From Alphaproteobacteria bacterium (GTDB lineage Bacteria > Myxococcota_A > UBA796 > UBA2385): 64,000 bases of DNA. A program made the translations under genes and the position numbers. Where the stretch lies: contig JACKEY010000007.1 in NCBI GenBank assembly GCA_020632755.1, positions 186,001 to 250,000 on the forward strand, read 5' to 3'. Below are positions 51,233 through 58,947 of the stretch, one piece after another; positions within the stretch are counted from its first letter, which is position 1; every line of letters begins with the position of its first letter. The notes under the pieces were generated by a model. It did no database searches. It was not told the DNA's origin and saw only the letters and a list, made by a program, of their open reading frames with translations.

Positions 51233-52114
51233 TCAGAGCGGAGACAGCGGCGGTGTGCCCGGGCGGGCCAGCCACTCCCGGAAGAAGCCGTCGCAGTCGT
51301 CGGAGCGGCGGCAGAACCGGCAGGCGTCGTCCTTGTGGAAGGCGACGACATCGGGCAGGAACAGCAGCGCGTCGTCGCGCTGGTGGTCGGCATCGACGTA
51401 CCAACGGTTGCCGGTGCGATCGACCAGGTGGCCGTAGCGCTCGAGGTGGCAGGCTGGCAGGCCCTTGACCGCGGCGGGCACGCCCGCCCGGTCGAGGTTG
51501 GTCAGGCTCGGCAGCAAGCGGGCGACGACCTCGCGGGAGTCGGGGGCCGAGGCCACGACGTCGGGGGAGGTGGGGAAGGGGAAGGTGAAGGTGTGGCGGT
51601 GGGGCGGCAGGCGCACCAGTGCGGCGACGACGTCGCCCAGGTGCGGGAGGGCGTCGGCGTCGAGGACGGTGTGGGTCGCGACCGACAGCCCCGCGGCGGT
51701 CAGGCGGGCGGCGGCCTGGACCGCGGCCGCCAGCTCCGCGCCTGGACACAGCGGCAGGACCACGGTGTCGACCCGATCCCGCCAGGTCGCGGGCTCGAGG
51801 CCGGCGAGGTCTTCGGGGCCGACGTGCAGCACCACGCGCTCGACGCCCTCGGACCGGGCCAGATCGATGTGCCCGGGCGTGTCCGGGCGCCCGGCGACCC
51901 CCACCCCGGACAGCACGAGGCCCGTGCAGGGACGCGTGCGCGGCGTGCGATGCCCGACGGTGAAGTGCCGGATGTTCTCGGCGATCTCCGTGGCATCCAT
52001 GGAGCGCGTCGGCAGGGGCGCTCCGGCGCGGATGCGACCCGGGTAGCTCCGCTGCACGCGGATCTGCACGGTGGTGGGACTCTCGACGGCCCCGGCGGCG
52101 GTCCAGCGCAGCAT
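51233..52114 (-). CDS. radical-SAM-like protein lacking the CxxxCxxC motif, with Cys-rich C-terminus
   Basis: 293 residues from ATG 52114; ATG 52000 is an in-frame alternative. The central part (about 60-230) reads as barrel strands and helices (LARSEGVERVVLHVGPEDLAG, then RDRVDTVVLPLCPG, then GLSVATHTVLDADALPHL), the style of radical SAM activases. But the segment that should hold CxxxCxxC has one Cys (RPCTGLVLSGVG). The C-terminus has a CxxC-x5-C motif (DDACRFCRRSDDCDGFF) like SPASM auxiliary clusters. Activity is unclear. It is followed at 11 bp spacing by the outer-membrane gene on the same strand. Confidence 0.65.
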   Translation of the reverse strand: MLRWTAAGAVESPTTVQIRVQRSYPGRIRAGAPLPTRSMDATEIAENIRHFTVGHRTPRTRPCTGLVLSGVGVAGRPDTPGHIDLARSEGVERVVLHVGPEDLAGLEPATWRDRVDTVVLPLCPGAELAAAVQAAARLTAAGLSVATHTVLDADALPHLGDVVAALVRLPPHRHTFTFPFPTSPDVVASAPDSREVVARLLPSLTNLDRAGVPAAVKGLPACHLERYGHLVDRTGNRWYVDADHQRDDALLFLPDVVAFHKDDACRFCRRSDDCDGFFREWLARPGTPPLSPL

Positions 52115-52124
52115 GGGTCCCCGG

Positions 52125-52856
52125 CTAATCGGCCCGACAGCCGGACTGCCAGCCGATCGAGGCGGAGAAGGACGCCGTCGGGACCGGTCCGCTCAGGGCC
52201 TGCTCCGCCCGCGCCTCCCATCGGACCGGGCACGGCAGGACCCAGCCGTAGCCGAGGTACGCCTGCGCGCGCCCTTCCTGGCCCACGCTTCGGGTGCCGA
52301 GGGAGACGGTGCCCCACAGCTCGTCCCTCCCCCGAAACCGCCACAGGCGGCCCGACAGCTCCACCGACGACGCGGGCCGGACCGCCTGGCGCGCGATGCG
52401 CTCGGGGTCGCCCAGCACCTCGAGGCCGATCCTGCCCCGCGCCAGCAGCCCCTCCTCCGCCTGCCAGCGCATCACCAGGTCCAGCCCCAGATCGGTCTCG
52501 TCCGTGCCCAGCTCCCGCCGGTCGTCCGCGTTCGGCAGCTTGACCCACGTGCCGATGCCGATGTCCGCGAGCCGGGCAGGCACGTAGCCTTCGGCGGCCA
52601 GTCGGATGTCGCCGGGTCCGGACAGGACGCGGCCGTCGTCGTACCGGTCCTGGCGCCAGCCATCGACCCGGCCATGCAGCGCGACCTGGGACGAGGGGCG
52701 CCAGGAGCCGGCGGTCCACAAGGCGATGCGGTCGCGCGGCTGCTCGAAGAAGGCCGGCGTGGCGCCTTGCTCGGCAGTTGCTCCCACCACCACCATCCCG
52801 TCCGGCTGTAGCGGCGTGCCCGCCAGCGCGCCCGGGAGGAGGAAGAGGAGGAGCAT
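52125..52856 (-). CDS. predicted outer-membrane beta-barrel protein
   Basis: 243 residues. The Sec signal is short (MLLLFLLPGALAG). Alternating hydrophobic and polar strands run through the protein (VALHGRVDGW, IRLAAEGYVPA, LGLDLVMRWQ, ARGRIGLEVLG, VELSGRLWRFRG, WGTVSLGTRS), ending FSASIGWQ, as in small 8-12-stranded barrels. Ligand unknown. It lies between two radical-SAM-type genes on the same strand. CATACT ends 6 bp before its ATG, a possible leaderless promoter. Confidence 0.7.
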   Translation of the reverse strand: MLLLFLLPGALAGTPLQPDGMVVVGATAEQGATPAFFEQPRDRIALWTAGSWRPSSQVALHGRVDGWRQDRYDDGRVLSGPGDIRLAAEGYVPARLADIGIGTWVKLPNADDRRELGTDETDLGLDLVMRWQAEEGLLARGRIGLEVLGDPERIARQAVRPASSVELSGRLWRFRGRDELWGTVSLGTRSVGQEGRAQAYLGYGWVLPCPVRWEARAEQALSGPVPTASFSASIGWQSGCRAD

Positions 52857-52868
52857 GCCGGCAGTATG

Positions 52869-53888
52869 TCAGCCGAACAGCGCCTGCTGGCGACCCTGTC
52901 CCGGCACGCGGAAGGGCGAGGGATCCGGCATGGGAGGAGGCGCGCCGTAGCCCAGCTTCTTGTGCCACAGCTCGAACAGGGCGATGGTGGCGTCCCACGA
53001 GCCGCCGCCAGCCTGCATCCGGTGCCCGAACCGCGGGTCGTTGAGCTGGCCGTCCCGCAGGCGGCGGATGCGCGCTTCGACGGCCGCGGCGCGCCCGGGC
53101 AGCCGGTCGCGCAGGCGGGCCAGGAACACCGCGGCGACTGCGCCCGGCAGGCGGAGGGGGATCTTCCAGGCGAAGGTCGCGCCGTGGTCCCGCGCCGCCT
53201 GGAGCACGGCCGGGATCTGCCGGTCGCCGAGCCCGGGGATGACCGGCGAGACGCTGACTCCGACGGGCACCCCGGCGTCGGCCAGGGCCCGCATCGCCCG
53301 CAGTCGGGCCGACGGGGGCGGGGCCCCCGGCTCGAGGGCGGCGACCAGGTCGGCGTCGATGAGGGGCAGGCTGATGCTGACGGTGGCAGCGCCGATCGCC
53401 GCCAGCGGGGCGAGCAGGTCCAGATCGCGGGTCACCAGGGGGGATCGAGTGATGATGCCGAGCGGGTTCTGGAACCGCGCCAGCACGTCCACGCAGCCGC
53501 GGGTGAGCAGCAGCCGACGCTCGATCGGCTGGTAGCAGTCCGTCACGCCCGACAGCACGATGCGTTCCCCCTTCCACGAGGGCCGGCGCAGCGCCGCTTC
53601 GAGCAGGTCCGGGGCCCGGTCCTTGGCGACGATCACCCGCTCGAAGTCGCTCCCGGCGCCCAGGCCCAGGTACTCGTGGGTCGGTCGGGCGTAGCAGTAG
53701 GCGCAGGCGTGGGTGCAGCCGCGGTAGGGGTTCACCGACCAGTCGAAGCCGATGTCCGGGCTGTCGTTGTGCTGCAGCACGCCCTTGCTGGCGTCGTGCT
53801 GCACCTGCAGCCGCGGGGGCGGCGGCGGCTCGTCCCACTCGATCTCGCGGGCATCGAAGCGGTTGGGCGGATTCCATGACCTGAACAT
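52869..53888 (-). CDS. PA0069/Rv2578c-family radical SAM protein (spore-photoproduct-lyase-like)
   Basis: 339 residues from ATG 53888. The radical SAM core has the CxxxCxxC cluster in GCTHACAYCYARPTHEYLG (Cys near residues 58-65), followed by IVLSGVTDCYQPIERRLLLTRGC and TVSISLPLIDADLVAALEPGAPPPSARLRAM. The family is grouped with SplB-like proteins that may act on DNA lesions. The start codon lies inside a LexA-type palindrome, and -35/-10-like hexamers sit just upstream, so damage induction is likely. It begins 19 bp after mqnD. Confidence 0.9.
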   Translation of the reverse strand: MFRSWNPPNRFDAREIEWDEPPPPPRLQVQHDASKGVLQHNDSPDIGFDWSVNPYRGCTHACAYCYARPTHEYLGLGAGSDFERVIVAKDRAPDLLEAALRRPSWKGERIVLSGVTDCYQPIERRLLLTRGCVDVLARFQNPLGIITRSPLVTRDLDLLAPLAAIGAATVSISLPLIDADLVAALEPGAPPPSARLRAMRALADAGVPVGVSVSPVIPGLGDRQIPAVLQAARDHGATFAWKIPLRLPGAVAAVFLARLRDRLPGRAAAVEARIRRLRDGQLNDPRFGHRMQAGGGSWDATIALFELWHKKLGYGAPPPMPDPSPFRVPGQGRQQALFG

Positions 53889-53897
53889 GTGTTCAGG
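53880..53897. promoter_or_regulatory. LexA/SOS-type operator over the start of the radical SAM gene
   Basis: CCTGAACATGTGTTCAGG is a perfect 18-bp palindrome that contains GAAC-N4-GTTC. Positions 53881-53897 satisfy the Myxococcus LexA consensus as I recall it (CTRHAMRYBYGTTCAGS) and the Gram-positive-type SOS box core. It overlaps both the -10-like hexamer (53895-53900) and the ATG (53886-53888). Confidence 0.75.
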
Positions 53898-53923
53898 GTA
53901 CCCGGGTCAGGGCGCGAGGTCCA
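53895..53923 (-). promoter_or_regulatory. promoter-like hexamers of the radical SAM gene
   Basis: On the minus strand TGGACC (plus 53918-53923) and TACCCT (plus 53895-53900) are 17 bp apart, matching the sigma-70 consensus at four and three of six positions. TACCCT ends 6 bp before the ATG, so the transcript would be leaderless. The -35 lies within the end of mqnD. Confidence 0.5.
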
Positions 53924-54746
53924 CTTCACAAGGCGGGACCAGCCCGAGCGCGGCCCCGCGGGCCAGCAGCTGGCGGATGCCCTCGACCCCGTCTTCGCCG
54001 TAGTCCAGCGTGTCCTGGTTCGCGTAGAGCGACAGGTAGTGGTCGATGCTGGGGGCGTCCGTCAGCTCGCCTCCGCGGGCGAGCAGCCAGGCGATGGCGT
54101 CGTCGCGGTGGTCCATCGCGTGCTGGATGCTGCGCCGGATGACGCGGCTGGTCCGGGCGATGACGTCGGGGCCCAGGCTGCGGCGGATCACGTTGCCGCC
54201 CAGCGGCAGCGGCAGCCCGCCGGTGTCCTGGTGCCACCACTGACCGATGTCGACGACGGCGTTCAGGCCGCGCTTCTCGTAGGTCAGGCGACCCTCGTGG
54301 ATGAGCAGGGCCGCGTGCACCTCGTGCTCGGCCAGGGCCCGGAACACCCGCTCGGGCGGAACGATCGGCACGACCACCGGGTGGAAGTCCGTGATCATGC
54401 GCAGCACCATGTAGGCCGTCGTGGTCAGCCCGGGCACCGCGATCCGCAGCCCCCGCAGGTAGTCCACGTCGTGCGGGCGAGGGCTCACCACCACAGGCCC
54501 GTAGCCGCGGCCGACGCTGCCGCCATGCGGCAGCAGCTGCCAGTCGGCGGCGATGCGCGGGTACCACGCGATGCTGATCGCGTTGACGTCGTACTCCGCG
54601 GCGCCGCTGGCCAGCTTGTTGAGCGCGTCGGTGTCGGCCGTGCCGATGTCGAAGTCCAGGCCTTCGGTGTCGACCAGGCCCAGCCTCAGCGCGCGGAACA
54701 TGAACAGGTCGTCCGCATCGGGACTGATGGCACAGCGGATCTGCAC
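53907..54746 (-). CDS. mqnD: menaquinone biosynthesis protein MqnD (1,4-dihydroxy-6-naphthoate synthase)
   Basis: 279 residues from GTG 54746 with GGGAG 8 bp upstream. It acts in the futalosine route to menaquinone, cleaving cyclic de-hypoxanthine futalosine. The periplasmic-binding-protein-like fold is recognisable: ISPDADDLFMFRAL, DVNAISIAWYPRIA, SVGRGYGPVVVS and the catalytic His in LLIHEGRLTYEKRG. MqnD homologues keep all these. Length is normal. No other mqn gene is nearby, so the pathway is scattered. Confidence 0.88.
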   Translation of the reverse strand: MQIRCAISPDADDLFMFRALRLGLVDTEGLDFDIGTADTDALNKLASGAAEYDVNAISIAWYPRIAADWQLLPHGGSVGRGYGPVVVSPRPHDVDYLRGLRIAVPGLTTTAYMVLRMITDFHPVVVPIVPPERVFRALAEHEVHAALLIHEGRLTYEKRGLNAVVDIGQWWHQDTGGLPLPLGGNVIRRSLGPDVIARTSRVIRRSIQHAMDHRDDAIAWLLARGGELTDAPSIDHYLSLYANQDTLDYGEDGVEGIRQLLARGAALGLVPPCEVDLAP

Positions 54747-54822
54747 GTCCGACTCCCTGGGCAGGCGGGACGCCGGTCCTTACCCCACGGGCGGCGCAGG
54801 CCCCACCGCTGCCGTGGCCGGT

Positions 54823-56115
54823 TCAGTCGATCAGCGGCTTGTCGATCTGCTCGGTGGCTGCGTCGTCCAGGCCCAGCTCGCCCGGACGGGCCAGGCCGCT
54901 GCGACCGCCGCCCAGCCGGGCCGCGGCCAGGGCGTTGGCGTTGCGCAGGCGCTCGCCGAGGGTGGCCAGCAGCCGCCACAGCAGCTGCCCGCCGACTTCC
55001 GGCTCGCGCTGGGCGAAGTCCTTGAGGAGGCTTCGCCGCACGACGATCGCCGACCCGAAGCCAGCGCCTTCGACCGACGCCGTGCGCGGCATCGCTGGCT
55101 CGATGAGCGCCAGCTCGCCGAAGTGTTCCCCCGCCGACAGCCGGGCCAGCTCGACCCCGTCGCGCTTCACGGACACGTCGCCCTGGACGATGACGAACAT
55201 CGAGTCGCCTTCTTCGCCCTCCTTGACCAGCACCTGGCCCGGCACGAAGAACAGCTCCTCGCAGATGCGGCTGACGCGCAGGCGCACGTGGAAGGGCATG
55301 CCCTCGAACAGGAACAGGGTCTCCATGATCCGGGCACGGGCGCGGGCGGCTTCCGTCTGCGGCGACGCCTCGGGCTCGACCATCACCACGGTGACGTTGT
55401 CGTGCCCGCCCTTCTCCAGGGCCTCGGCGATCAGGTGCCGTCCGGCGGTCTCGATGTCGTTCTCGGCGGTGATCGCCTCGATCCGCCCCTGGTCCACCAT
55501 GTCCGACAGGCCGTCGCTGGACAGCAGGATCCGGTCGCCGGGCAGGACCTCCAGGCTCATCAGGTCGGCCTGGACGGTGGGGTACAGGCCGATCGCCCGC
55601 GTGATCACGTTGCGGTAGCGGCTGCGCAGCGCCTGGTCGCGGTTCATCTGCCCGGTGCGCACCAGCTCGTTGACCATCGAGTGGTCCTCGGTCAGCTGGC
55701 GGATGAGCCCGTCGCGCACCAGGTAGCCGCGCGAGTCGCCGACGTGGGCCAGGAAGGCGCTGCCGCCCCCGACGATGGCGCAGACCAGGGTCGTGGTCAT
55801 GCCGCGGCGGCCGTTGGCTTCCGCTTCGTCGTAGACCCGGCGGCTGGCGGTCTGGCAGACGCTGTCGAGCATCTCGAGGACGGCGTTTCGCGTCGACCAC
55901 TCCGGGCGGTCGGCGAAGGCCTGCACCACCTCGGACAGCGCCAAGCAGAATTCCTCGAAGGTCTCGATGGTGATCTTGCTGGCGACCTCGCCCGCGGCGC
56001 GCCCGCCGACGCCGTCGGCCACGACGAAGACGCCGTGCCCCACGTCCGCCAGCATGGCGTCTTCGTTGCTCTTGCGGCGTCGGCCGGTGTCGGTGAGGGC
56101 GATGTGGCGGATCAT
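54823..56115 (-). CDS. PP2C-type Ser/Thr phosphatase fused to a cyclic-nucleotide-binding domain
   Basis: 430 residues from ATG 56115. Residues 1 to about 255 are a PP2C phosphatase: TGRRRKSNEDAML, VFVVADGVGGRAAGEVAS, GMTTTLVCAIV, AHVGDSRGYLV, RILLSSDGLSDMVD and GGHDNVTVVMV, retaining the metal-binding Asp residues. Residues about 275-400 form a cNMP-binding beta-roll (VPGQVLVKEGEEGDSMFVIV, then GEHFGELALIEPAMPRTASV with the Glu/Arg of the phosphate-binding cassette). It dephosphorylates phospho-Ser/Thr proteins, probably controlled by cAMP or cGMP. Cytoplasmic. Confidence 0.92.
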   Translation of the reverse strand: MIRHIALTDTGRRRKSNEDAMLADVGHGVFVVADGVGGRAAGEVASKITIETFEEFCLALSEVVQAFADRPEWSTRNAVLEMLDSVCQTASRRVYDEAEANGRRGMTTTLVCAIVGGGSAFLAHVGDSRGYLVRDGLIRQLTEDHSMVNELVRTGQMNRDQALRSRYRNVITRAIGLYPTVQADLMSLEVLPGDRILLSSDGLSDMVDQGRIEAITAENDIETAGRHLIAEALEKGGHDNVTVVMVEPEASPQTEAARARARIMETLFLFEGMPFHVRLRVSRICEELFFVPGQVLVKEGEEGDSMFVIVQGDVSVKRDGVELARLSAGEHFGELALIEPAMPRTASVEGAGFGSAIVVRRSLLKDFAQREPEVGGQLLWRLLATLGERLRNANALAAARLGGGRSGLARPGELGLDDAATEQIDKPLID

Positions 56116-56206
56116 GGTGTGCTGCGGGAGCTTCGGGGAATGGGAGCAGGAGGGTACTCGACGGCGGCCTCGCCGTGCACGTTCGGGCGGCGGACGCGAC
56201 GCATGC

Positions 56207-57433
56207 TCACAGGATCTGGATGGGGATCCGGTGCACCACCAGCGGCGCGTCCTCGGACTCGGGGGTCCAGCGGCTGCTGGCGCGCTCGGCGGCGTCCAGG
56301 CGGTAGACGCCCACCTCGATGGCCCCCCGGCCGGCGCGCTGGCGCTGGCTGACCTCGAAGGTCGCGTCCAACGCGACCTCTCCGCCAGGAGGCAGGCGCG
56401 TGTCGCTGAGGGTGGCCCAGGGCGGCGCGTCTTCGACCGTCCGGGCCAGGTCGTGGGTGAACGGCTCGCTCACCACCTTGCCGTCCTCGCCCACGATGCG
56501 CGCGACCACGCGGTAGGCCTTGAAGGGCGAGCCCGTCGGCACGCTGTGGCCGGCGCCGGTGTTCTGCAGGCGCAGGGACACGGCGAAGGGCTCGCCGCGC
56601 TGCACCTCGGGGGCGCCGGTGCGCACCAGGACCGACAAGGCGCGGGCGGTGTCGGCAGGGAAGGCGTGGCTGCTCTGGGCGGCGAAGCGGGTGGCGGTGG
56701 CGGCGCCGGCGACCGGCGGCATGTGGCAGTCGACGCAGCCGACCCCGGCGGCGGCGTAGGGGCTGCGCTCCCACTCGCCCCAGGTGTCGTAGAAGGGCTG
56801 GTCGGCATCCGGCCAGGTCAGCTGGTGGCAGGTGGCGCAGACCGCGCCGGACGCGAGCTCGTCGGAGTGGGCCAGGGGGTGTGGCGCAGCGCCGCCGGCG
56901 CGGGCGGTGGCCACGACGCCGTCGCGCACGTGGCAGGCCGCGCAGGTCACGCCTTCCGACATCAGGGTGGGGTCCCAGGTCGGGTTCTCGCGCATGTCCG
57001 GGCGGGCCAGGTCGCCCTCGACGTAGCCGGCGGCCAGCCGGGGGTGCTGGTTCTGCAGGGGCAGGTGGCAGCCGGTGCAGGCGGTGGTGTCGCCGGTGCG
57101 GTCGAGCGCGGCGCGGAAGGCCGGGGCGTTCCAGGCGCGGGCGTGGGGGCCGTCCTTCCAGGCGTCGTGCACGGCGCCATGGCAGCCGTTGCAGCCCTGG
57201 GCGGACAGGCTCGGCAGCCCGTCGGGGACCTGCTGGGCCGGCACGGGCAGCCCGTCTGCGAACAGGGCGGGCGCGGACGGCATCGGCGGCGCGGCGGGCG
57301 TCGCCGTCGCGGCAGGAGGGGCGGGCTCGGGAGGAGGCTCGGCCCCCTTGCGTCGGGCGGCCAGGGCGACGCCGGCGCCGAGGAGGAGCACCACGAAGAG
57401 CTTGCGGGCGATGGACCACCTCTGCGCGGACAT
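56207..57433 (-). CDS. exported pentaheme cytochrome c
   Basis: 408 residues from ATG 57433. A signal-anchor helix (about 9-25, LFVVLLLGAGVALA) is followed by a Pro/Ala linker. Five CxxCH haem motifs occur at about residues 78 (CNGCH), 118 (CTGCH), 163 (CAACH), 198 (CATCH) and 233 (CVDCH), plus distal His ligands. From about 265 the C-terminal part is a beta-sandwich-like domain (FAVSLRLQNTGAGHSVPTGS, then LPPGGEVALDATFEVSQ). The layout recalls cytochrome c554-type proteins. It takes part in periplasmic electron transfer; its partner is unknown. Confidence 0.88.
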   Translation of the reverse strand: MSAQRWSIARKLFVVLLLGAGVALAARRKGAEPPPEPAPPAATATPAAPPMPSAPALFADGLPVPAQQVPDGLPSLSAQGCNGCHGAVHDAWKDGPHARAWNAPAFRAALDRTGDTTACTGCHLPLQNQHPRLAAGYVEGDLARPDMRENPTWDPTLMSEGVTCAACHVRDGVVATARAGGAAPHPLAHSDELASGAVCATCHQLTWPDADQPFYDTWGEWERSPYAAAGVGCVDCHMPPVAGAATATRFAAQSSHAFPADTARALSVLVRTGAPEVQRGEPFAVSLRLQNTGAGHSVPTGSPFKAYRVVARIVGEDGKVVSEPFTHDLARTVEDAPPWATLSDTRLPPGGEVALDATFEVSQRQRAGRGAIEVGVYRLDAAERASSRWTPESEDAPLVVHRIPIQIL

Positions 57434-57552
57434 GGGGACCGTCGGGAGGATCGAGGGAGCCGCGGAGCTGCAGCGCCGGGAGGGCCGCACCCTACCGCAG
57501 GCAGCTGCTCGCACGCGGCTTCGAAGCAGTGGAGGAGGGCGGGGGGCTCTGC

Positions 57553-57558
57553 TATTCT
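57553..57558 (+). promoter_or_regulatory. possible -10 element (TATTCT) of the eCIS-core gene
   Basis: TATTCT lies 21 bp ahead of ATG 57580 and matches the consensus at four of six positions. CGGAG at 57569-57573 would be the ribosome-binding site. The rest of the 146-bp gap (57434-57579) has nothing recognisable. Confidence 0.4.
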
Positions 57559-57579
57559 CGCAGCGCTCCGGAGTCGCCC

Positions 57580-58947
57580 ATGCCGCCTGTGTCCGCGCCC
57601 GTCCTCGGCCGAGGCCTGTCCCGACGCAACACCAGCCCGGAAGCGTCCGGTGGACCGCCGGCGCCCGCCGCGGGGGGGCGTCGTGAAGATGCCCGCCACG
57701 ACGACGCTCTCGCGGTACGCCAGGCCGCCAACGACCGTGCCTTCGGGCGGGTCCAGCCCTCGGTCGAGTCCCACGCGGCCCTGACCGAGAGCCTGCACGG
57801 GGTGTTCGGCAACGCCATGGTGCAGAGCGCGCTGTCCGGTCGGCAGACGGGTCCCGGCGAGATCATCGAAGGCGCGATGACCATGGGCGCTGCGGGCATG
57901 TCCGTGGCGAACGACGTCCCGGGCCTGTTCAGCAACAGCCTGGTGAATTCCTGGCTCGGCGACTTCGGCGACGGCGCCGCGATCACGGCCCCCTCGGCCG
58001 ACGGCGCCTCGGCCGCCTTCACGGGCGCCGCCTACGACGGTGCGGGCGTCGACCTCGCCGTCGCGCGCCGCGCCCAGGGCGAGGTGTTCGCCGACGACGC
58101 GCCCCGCAAGCTGGACACCGCGCTCGGCCGCGGCGGGCGGCCCCTCCCCGGCGATCTGGCGGCCCGCATGGGCCAGGCCTTCGGTGGCGTCGACTTCTCG
58201 TCGGTCCGCATCCACACCGACGGCGCGGCGGCCCAGGCCGCCCAGGCGATCAACGCGCACGCCTTCGCCACCGGCACCGACATCTACTTCAACCGCGGCG
58301 CCTTCTCCCCGAACACGCCGACGGGCCAGCACCTCCTCGCCCACGAGCTGACCCACGTGGTCCAGCACATGGAAGGCCGGCTGCGGCCGGGCGGCGGCGG
58401 GGGCATGGACGTCTCCAGCCCCAACGACCCGCACGAGCTCGAGGCCGAGGCCGTGGCGGCCCAGGTGACCCGCGACCTGCGCAGCGGAGCGGTGGACACC
58501 GCGCTGGAAGCGCCCGACACCGATGCCCCCGCGCAGGGCGATGCGGGCGTGCAGGACGCCATCGCGGCGGTCGGCGGCATGGCCTCGGCAGCGGCCCCGA
58601 CGGCGGAAGCGGCCGTCGACGGCCCCGCGACCGACGTGCAAGCGGGGGCGACCGCGGCCGATGCCGGCGTGCACCGTCGCCGCGACGCGCGCGGGGGGCG
58701 GCGCCCGCTCCGGCCGTGGCGGTGGGGGCCGACCGGGCGGCGGCGAGCGGGCGCGCGCGCGGCGGCGGCGCGCGCGGTGGCGGTCGCGGCGGGCGCGGTG
58801 GTGGTGGCCGCGGCGGCGACGCCGGCCTGGACGTGCTCAGCGGCGTGCTGGGTGAGCTCGACCCCGTGGCGCACGACGTCCTGGGCGAGCTGCGCCAGAT
58901 CCTCGGGGACGAGGTCAGCTTCGAGGGTGAAGGCCTGGACGGCCTGA
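57580..58947 (+). CDS. eCIS-core (DUF4157) protein, N-terminal fragment of a frameshifted giant gene
   Basis: Nominal frame of 455 residues, but only about residues 1-370 look genuine. Residues about 155-290 are the DUF4157/eCIS-core domain: RKLDTALGRGGRPLPGDLAA, FSSVRIHTDGAAAQAAQAIN, AFATGTDIYFNRGAF, and the metalloprotease-like HLLAHELTHVVQH (HELTH near 253). After about 58690 this frame turns into Arg/Trp/Cys-rich nonsense-like sequence while a Gly-rich stretch continues in the next frames. I read it as the N-terminus of one protein of about 2110 residues continuing in the 58716-63917 frame. Confidence 0.8.
   Translation: MPPVSAPVLGRGLSRRNTSPEASGGPPAPAAGGRREDARHDDALAVRQAANDRAFGRVQPSVESHAALTESLHGVFGNAMVQSALSGRQTGPGEIIEGAMTMGAAGMSVANDVPGLFSNSLVNSWLGDFGDGAAITAPSADGASAAFTGAAYDGAGVDLAVARRAQGEVFADDAPRKLDTALGRGGRPLPGDLAARMGQAFGGVDFSSVRIHTDGAAAQAAQAINAHAFATGTDIYFNRGAFSPNTPTGQHLLAHELTHVVQHMEGRLRPGGGGGMDVSSPNDPHELEAEAVAAQVTRDLRSGAVDTALEAPDTDAPAQGDAGVQDAIAAVGGMASAAAPTAEAAVDGPATDVQAGATAADAGVHRRRDARGGRRPLRPWRWGPTGRRRAGARAAAARAVAVAAGAVVVAAAATPAWTCSAACWVSSTPWRTTSWASCARSSGTRSASRVKAWTA
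58693..58760 (+). other. apparent double frameshift in a GC-repeat tract
   Basis: The plausible coding frame shifts by one base near the G6 run (58693-58698) and again near the GC dinucleotide run (58751-58760). The middle frame reads as a Gly/Arg linker (GGGARSGRGGGGRPGGG) that fits between the two parts. The total ATG-to-stop span (57580-63917) is 2 bases more than a multiple of three, consistent with two extra bases. Sequencing or assembly error is the simplest cause. Confidence 0.7.
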
